From Caballeronia grimmiae (GTDB lineage: Bacteria > Pseudomonadota > Gammaproteobacteria > Burkholderiales > Burkholderiaceae), in assembly GCF_000698555.1 (NCBI RefSeq), contig NZ_JFHE01000003.1, forward strand, positions 248,001 through 312,000: a stretch of 64,000 bases of DNA, in the 5' to 3' direction. Made by a program: the position numbers and the translations under genes. The notes beneath the pieces were generated by a model. That model was not told where the DNA came from and did no database searches. It was given only the letters and a program-made list of their open reading frames with translations. This document shows, piece by piece, positions 60,330 through 64,000 of this stretch. How positions within the stretch are numbered: the first letter of the stretch is position 1; each line of letters opens with the position of its first letter.

Positions 60330-60917
60330 TCAGGCGGCGAGCAGATCGTTGACGTGCGTGGCGATATGTTCGCCCGAGACGCCATAGACGTGAATCGATA
60401 CGGCGCGCGTGGCCGCATCGGCGGGATTGCTGAGCTGATGAATCGCGCCGCGTCCCGCATCGACGAACGATACCGCGCCCGCCGCACGCGGATGGTGGCG
60501 CGTTTCCTCCGCGCAGTGCGTATCGGCATCCCAGCGATAAAGCGTTTCGGCGAGCGTGCCGTCGATGACCGCGTAGCCGCACCACGTCCGATGGCCATGC
60601 ACCGGACTCGCTTGCCCCGGCTCCCACACGAGCGCGGCGATCGCGTACCGGTTGAGCGGATCGGCGGCGAGCAGATGGCGGCGGTATCGGCGCGTGTCGC
60701 CGATGCGCTGGTGCGCGTGCAGCAGCGAGGCATCGGCGATCGCCCGCGTCAGCGCCGCACGCACTTGCGCTCCGAACGATGCGTCGCCGGCTTCGAGCGC
60801 GGCATCGATGTCATGGCAAAGGCGTCGCAAGGCCGGGTTGTCGTTGCTCGGCGCATGCAGCGCGGCGCGGGTGCCGGCGTTTTGCCGCATCGGGCGATTA
60901 AAACTTTGCAGCTTCAT
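60330..60917 (-). CDS. Cysteine dioxygenase family protein
   Basis: A 195-residue cupin from ATG 60917 (MKLQSFNRPMRQ). The iron ligands are His107 and His109 (SPVHGHRTWCGY) and His160 (GAIHQLSN); the Ser-His-Tyr triad S174-H176-Y178 (SIHVYG) used by CDO-type thiol dioxygenases is present. It oxidises cysteine, or possibly 3-mercaptopropionate, to the sulfinate with O2. An in-frame start upstream (60995) would run into the Lrp promoter. It is divergent from the Lrp/AsnC regulator, its likely controller. Confidence 0.9.
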   Translation of the reverse strand: MKLQSFNRPMRQNAGTRAALHAPSNDNPALRRLCHDIDAALEAGDASFGAQVRAALTRAIADASLLHAHQRIGDTRRYRRHLLAADPLNRYAIAALVWEPGQASPVHGHRTWCGYAVIDGTLAETLYRWDADTHCAEETRHHPRAAGAVSFVDAGRGAIHQLSNPADAATRAVSIHVYGVSGEHIATHVNDLLAA

Positions 60918-60967
60918 GATGAATGTGGGATTGGGAATCGAGCCTCCATTTATATCGGCTTGCATCT

Positions 60968-60990
60968 GGAATTTGTTTTCATATAATTCC
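60968..60990. promoter_or_regulatory. Inverted repeat in the dioxygenase-Lrp intergenic region
   Basis: GGAATT-N11-AATTCC, an inverted repeat with an AT-rich centre, inside the 118-base divergent promoter region. Lrp/AsnC proteins favour such spaced, AT-rich palindromes, so it is a candidate operator for both genes. Confidence 0.5.
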
Positions 60991-61035
60991 GCCAACGCTT
61001 CGAAAAATAGAAAATTAATCTACGGGGGATGCAGT

Positions 61036-61509
61036 ATGGGAATGGACGTCATTGACCGCAAGCTGCTCGAACTGCTGCAGGGCGACGTGACGATGCCCGT
61101 CGCGGAACTGGCTCAGCGCGTCAATCTTTCGCAGACGCCGTGCTGGAAGCGCGTGCAGCGGCTCAAGGAGACCGGCGTGATCCGCGCGCAAGTCGCGTTG
61201 TGCGATCCGAAGAAGCTCGGCGTCGGCACGACGGTGTTCGTCGCGGTGCGCACGAATCAGCACACGCAAAGCTGGGCGGACGAGTTCACGCGCGCCGTGC
61301 GCGACATGCCGGAAGTGGTCGAGGTGTACCGGATGAGCGGCGAGACGGACTATCTGCTGCGCGTGGTGGTAGCCGACATCGACGATTACGACCGCGTCTA
61401 CAAGCAACTCATTCGCGCGGTGCCGATCTACGACGTCAGTTCCAGTTTCGCGATGGAGCAGATCAAGTATTCGACGGCGTTGCCGGTGCGGCCCGCATCC
61501 GACGCCTGA
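61036..61509 (+). CDS. Lrp/AsnC family transcriptional regulator
   Basis: A 157-residue regulator. The helix-turn-helix spans about residues 5-55 (VIDRKLLELLQGDVTMPVAE, LAQRVNLSQTPCWKRVQRL). The RAM effector domain follows, with VFVAVRTNQHTQSWADEF and SGETDYLLRVVVADIDDY. It resembles E. coli DecR, which senses cysteine and controls its detoxification. Divergence from the dioxygenase gene with a shared AT-rich promoter region supports control of cysteine oxidation. GGGGGA lies nine bases before the ATG. Confidence 0.93.
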   Translation: MGMDVIDRKLLELLQGDVTMPVAELAQRVNLSQTPCWKRVQRLKETGVIRAQVALCDPKKLGVGTTVFVAVRTNQHTQSWADEFTRAVRDMPEVVEVYRMSGETDYLLRVVVADIDDYDRVYKQLIRAVPIYDVSSSFAMEQIKYSTALPVRPASDA

Positions 61510-61777
61510 GCGCGGCAAAAGAAAGCCGCCCGGGGAGGGCGGCCGAACACGTCCGGTCACGAGGTATCACGGCGAGCCCTGGCGCTCGCGTGATCAGACG
61601 CGCATGGAATCCGGTTGAGTATGGTCAACGAGGCGGGCTTCGTTCAAGCCGGACGGTGCAGCACAGAATTTCGGGGGTGTCGTTCGCGGACTGAAACACC
61701 GCGCGCAATCCAACTGAAAACGAAGCCGGGTACGATGTCGGTTCTATCTCAAAACTTTGAACGAGCCGCCGCGCCCC

Positions 61778-61999
61778 ATGACCGACGACCCACGCAACAA
61801 GCGCCCGAACGCCCCGCAGAAAAAGAAGAATCCGACCTTGGGCATCAGCGTGTTCATCGTCGTGGTGTTGCTGCTGGTGATCTTCACGCTGCTCTTCAAC
61901 GCGATTCGCGAGAAGCGCGAGTTCGACGAGCAGACCGCGCCGCCCGCCACGGCAAGCGGTGCGCGGCCCGCGCTCCCGGCGATCGGCGCATCGCAATAA
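61778..61999 (+). CDS. Small single-pass membrane protein, 73 residues
   Basis: Starts MTDDPRNKRPNAPQKKKNPT with a basic cytoplasmic N-terminus, then one strong helix LGISVFIVVVLLLVIFTLLF and a charged REKREFDEQ segment, ending in an Ala/Pro-rich tail. A longer version would begin at TTG 61757 (MNEPPRPMTDD). I do not recognise a family. It converges with the FUSC gene (gap 8 bases). A small GCCGCCC/GGGCGGC hairpin without T run lies about 235 bases upstream. Confidence 0.65.
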   Translation: MTDDPRNKRPNAPQKKKNPTLGISVFIVVVLLLVIFTLLFNAIREKREFDEQTAPPATASGARPALPAIGASQ

Positions 62000-62007
62000 C
62001 GCTGCGC

Positions 62008-64000
62008 TCACGACGGCAGATGAATCTGCGTCGCGTCCTTGCGGATCAGCGTTGACGCCGTGAGCATCTGCTTGCACTGATGCGCGAGCAGTTTCAGATC
62101 CTGAATCGCATCGGCGGGGAGCGCCTGCGCGCGTTCGGCGGCGGCGACCATCGTATCGAGATCGCGGCGCAAATCCTTGATTGCGTCGGAGGGCGGGGCG
62201 CCGTCGTCGTCCGATATCGCGGCCTGCGCGTCCGACAGATTGTCCCGCACGATGGCGAATGCCCGCTGCACCGGCTCGAAAGGCTTCGGATCGGCGTCAT
62301 TGATCGCTTGCAATAGCGGCGCGGCCGCCGTGATCTGCGACGCGAGCACGTGGCTCTGGACGAGCAGATCGTTCAGTTCGGCGACGTATTTCTGCTGCGG
62401 CTTCGGCTCCAGCATCATGCGCTGAAACGCCTGCGCGAGATTGGCGAACGCGACGTGCACGTTCTTGCGCGCGAGCCGGTAGCGGAAGTCGCGATCGAGC
62501 GCCGTCGCCGCGACGGTCGCGGCGGCGGACCCGCCCTTGCTCGCGGTGGCCGCGGTGCTCTCGCCGATGTTCACCGACGACAGCCGCTCCGCCGTCGCGC
62601 TCGCGGCCTTGAGGGCGGGCTCGTCGCTGGCGGCGCTGGTCTTGATTTCCGGCGCGGGCACGGGCTCAGGCGCGGTTGCGAGCGCCGCGCCCGCGTTGCC
62701 ATCGGCGAAAGCGGCGCTCGGCACGGACGACGGCGCGCGGGACGTAGCGCCCCCCGTTTGCGTCTTCCAGGACCAGCTTGCTTCCAGATAATTGCGCGTC
62801 GCGCCGAGCAGATCCTTCACGAGCTTGCCCATCAGCCGGTACTCCCAGTACGGGAACAGATGACTCGCGGCAATGGCGATAGCGGACCCAACGACCGTAT
62901 CGATGGCCCGCTCGCCGATCAGCCGCAAGCTGCCCGGCGCGAGCAGATGGAACATCAGCAGCACATACGACGACGTGAACACCACGCTGCCCGCGTAGTT
63001 GAAGAGCAGCAGGCTGTAGCTCATGACCATCGACGCGAACATCGCGACCAACAGCACATGCGGGTCCTTGACGACGAGGATCAGCGCGATCGTCACCGCG
63101 CAGCCGATCGTCGTGCCGATGATCCGCTGCGTATTGCGCTGCTTGGTGAGCGAATAGCCCGGCTTTAGGATGATGACCGTGGTCATCACGATCCAGTACG
63201 CGTTCGTGAGCGGCAGCAGCCGCCCGAGCCAGAAGCCGACGCCCACCGCGATCGTCACGCGCAGCGCGTGGCGGAAGCTCGGCGATGACATCGTCAGATT
63301 CGAAAAAATCTGCCTGAACGGCACGCGCCGGCTCGAGATGAAACGCGAGAGCGCGTGATCGATCTGTACCTCGGTTCCGCTGAGACTGGCGTCGTCGTGC
63401 GTGCGGCGGCGCATCTTGTCGATCAGGCGCGTGGCGCTCCACAGACGCCGGAACACGGCGGCCGCCGCCGCATACGCTTCGGGATTCTTCTCGGGCAGCG
63501 CGTGCTTGCGCATCAATTCGAGTTCGTATTCGATCGCGCGCAACTCGGCCTTCATGCTGACGTGCTTCGACGCCGGGCGGTTTTGCAGCACCGCGAGGCC
63601 GATCTCCTCCAGGTCCTCGCTGGCCTTGCGCATCAGGTCGCGATAGAACACGAGCACGTCGGAGCCGGCGAAGGTCTTGCGCACAAGCGGATAGTCCGTA
63701 TGCGCGCCGACGAAGAACTCGTGCAGGTCCACGATGTTGATGAAGAGATTGAAGAGCCGCGCGCGCCGCGCATCGAGCTTGCCGGTTTTCACCTTCGGCA
63801 GATTGCGCAACACGATCTCGCGTGCGCCTTCCTGCTGCTCGACGGCCGCGATCTGCTTTTCAATGAGCTTTCGATAACACTCGTCGAGGTCGGCGTCGAC
63901 GTCATAGAACTCTGCGCGCGCCTGCAGATACTCCGCGCAACTGAAGATGCTCTGCGCGAGCGCCTGCCGCTCGATGCGATACACGAGCAGATGCGAGACG
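62008..64000 (-). CDS. FUSC family inner-membrane protein, YccS-like (cut by right edge)
   Basis: The frame stays open past base 64000, so the N-terminal part is missing; 663 or more residues are visible. After a cytoplasmic helical region (ALRAIEYELELMRKHALPEK), the second hydrophobic block shows YWIVMTTVIILKPGYSLTKQ and QRNTQRIIGTTIGCAVTIAL, the FUSC/aromatic-acid exporter signature, then further helices to about the VVGSAIAIAASHLFPYWEYR segment. The C-terminal 290 residues are Ala/Thr-rich and helical. YccS-type proteins are thought to export aromatic or toxic acids. No accessory gene is next to it. Confidence 0.88.
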   Translation of the reverse strand, partial: VSHLLVYRIERQALAQSIFSCAEYLQARAEFYDVDADLDECYRKLIEKQIAAVEQQEGAREIVLRNLPKVKTGKLDARRARLFNLFINIVDLHEFFVGAHTDYPLVRKTFAGSDVLVFYRDLMRKASEDLEEIGLAVLQNRPASKHVSMKAELRAIEYELELMRKHALPEKNPEAYAAAAAVFRRLWSATRLIDKMRRRTHDDASLSGTEVQIDHALSRFISSRRVPFRQIFSNLTMSSPSFRHALRVTIAVGVGFWLGRLLPLTNAYWIVMTTVIILKPGYSLTKQRNTQRIIGTTIGCAVTIALILVVKDPHVLLVAMFASMVMSYSLLLFNYAGSVVFTSSYVLLMFHLLAPGSLRLIGERAIDTVVGSAIAIAASHLFPYWEYRLMGKLVKDLLGATRNYLEASWSWKTQTGGATSRAPSSVPSAAFADGNAGAALATAPEPVPAPEIKTSAASDEPALKAASATAERLSSVNIGESTAATASKGGSAAATVAATALDRDFRYRLARKNVHVAFANLAQAFQRMMLEPKPQQKYVAELNDLLVQSHVLASQITAAAPLLQAINDADPKPFEPVQRAFAIVRDNLSDAQAAISDDDGAPPSDAIKDLRRDLDTMVAAAERAQALPADAIQDLKLLAHQCKQMLTASTLIRKDATQIHLPS

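Noticed and set aside
61525..61543. GCCGCCC/GGGCGGC hairpin after the Lrp gene
   Set aside because: Seven-base stem but no T run on either side, so not called as an intrinsic terminator.

Overview
The window looks like the chromosome of a GC-rich betaproteobacterium of the Burkholderiaceae (Burkholderia/Paraburkholderia/Caballeronia type). Supporting this are strong G/C bias at third codon positions, an intracellular PHB depolymerase of the Ralstonia/Burkholderia type with its active-site cysteine at residue 183, the hemF-nadD-rsfS-rlmH-maf-rng block, a lone rsxB coupled to nth, and lone TACAAT -10 elements. I see no insertion sequence, prophage, integrase, CRISPR array, rRNA or tRNA. The content is mostly core genome.

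Layout, 1-14 kb: a CoxE-like VWA protein (cut by the left edge), a GNAT acetyltransferase and a MoxR ATPase on the minus strand; two tandem monohaem c-type cytochromes; a DUF1841 protein, nth and rsxB; a TetR regulator; phaZ; a GH15 glucoamylase/trehalase-like enzyme; two very small genes; a periplasmic lactonase; pagP; a CorA/ZntB-type transporter. 14-24.8 kb: ftsK with a very long linker, a META-domain lipoprotein, purT, a small lipoprotein overlapping an MliC-type gene, rhlE with a long leader, gluQ and trhO.

24.9-35.8 kb: dnaE, then a lipopolysaccharide block (a WaaE-like GT2 on the minus strand; msbA, waaC, two GT4 glycosyltransferases and a WaaL-type ligase on the plus strand). 35.8-43.9 kb: the minus-strand housekeeping block rng-maf-rlmH-rsfS-nadD-hemF, then purD, yebC and upp. 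44.2-47.1 kb: an atypical SDR, mgsA, a quinone oxidoreductase and a convergent NAD(P)-binding protein. 47.2-56.2 kb: an mdtABC-like RND efflux operon without an outer-membrane gene in the window, followed by an IclR regulator. 56.2-64 kb: an AT-richer gap carrying a likely small-RNA gene, a small membrane protein, a lipoprotein plus large MscS-type channel, a divergent cysteine-dioxygenase/Lrp pair, a small membrane protein and a FUSC (YccS-like) membrane protein cut by the right edge.

The genes mostly serve envelope construction and protection (LPS core, MsbA, PagP, MliC, RND efflux, MscS, FUSC) and central housekeeping (replication, tRNA modification, purine/pyrimidine/NAD/haem synthesis, ribosome maturation). 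I do not see a clear-cut new system. The best leads are the small RNA near 56.4 kb, the membrane-anchor-less RsxB ferredoxin translationally coupled to endonuclease III, the long Ser/Thr/Gly-rich insertion in MdtC, the SDR lacking its catalytic Tyr/Lys, and the possible leaderless start of dnaE.
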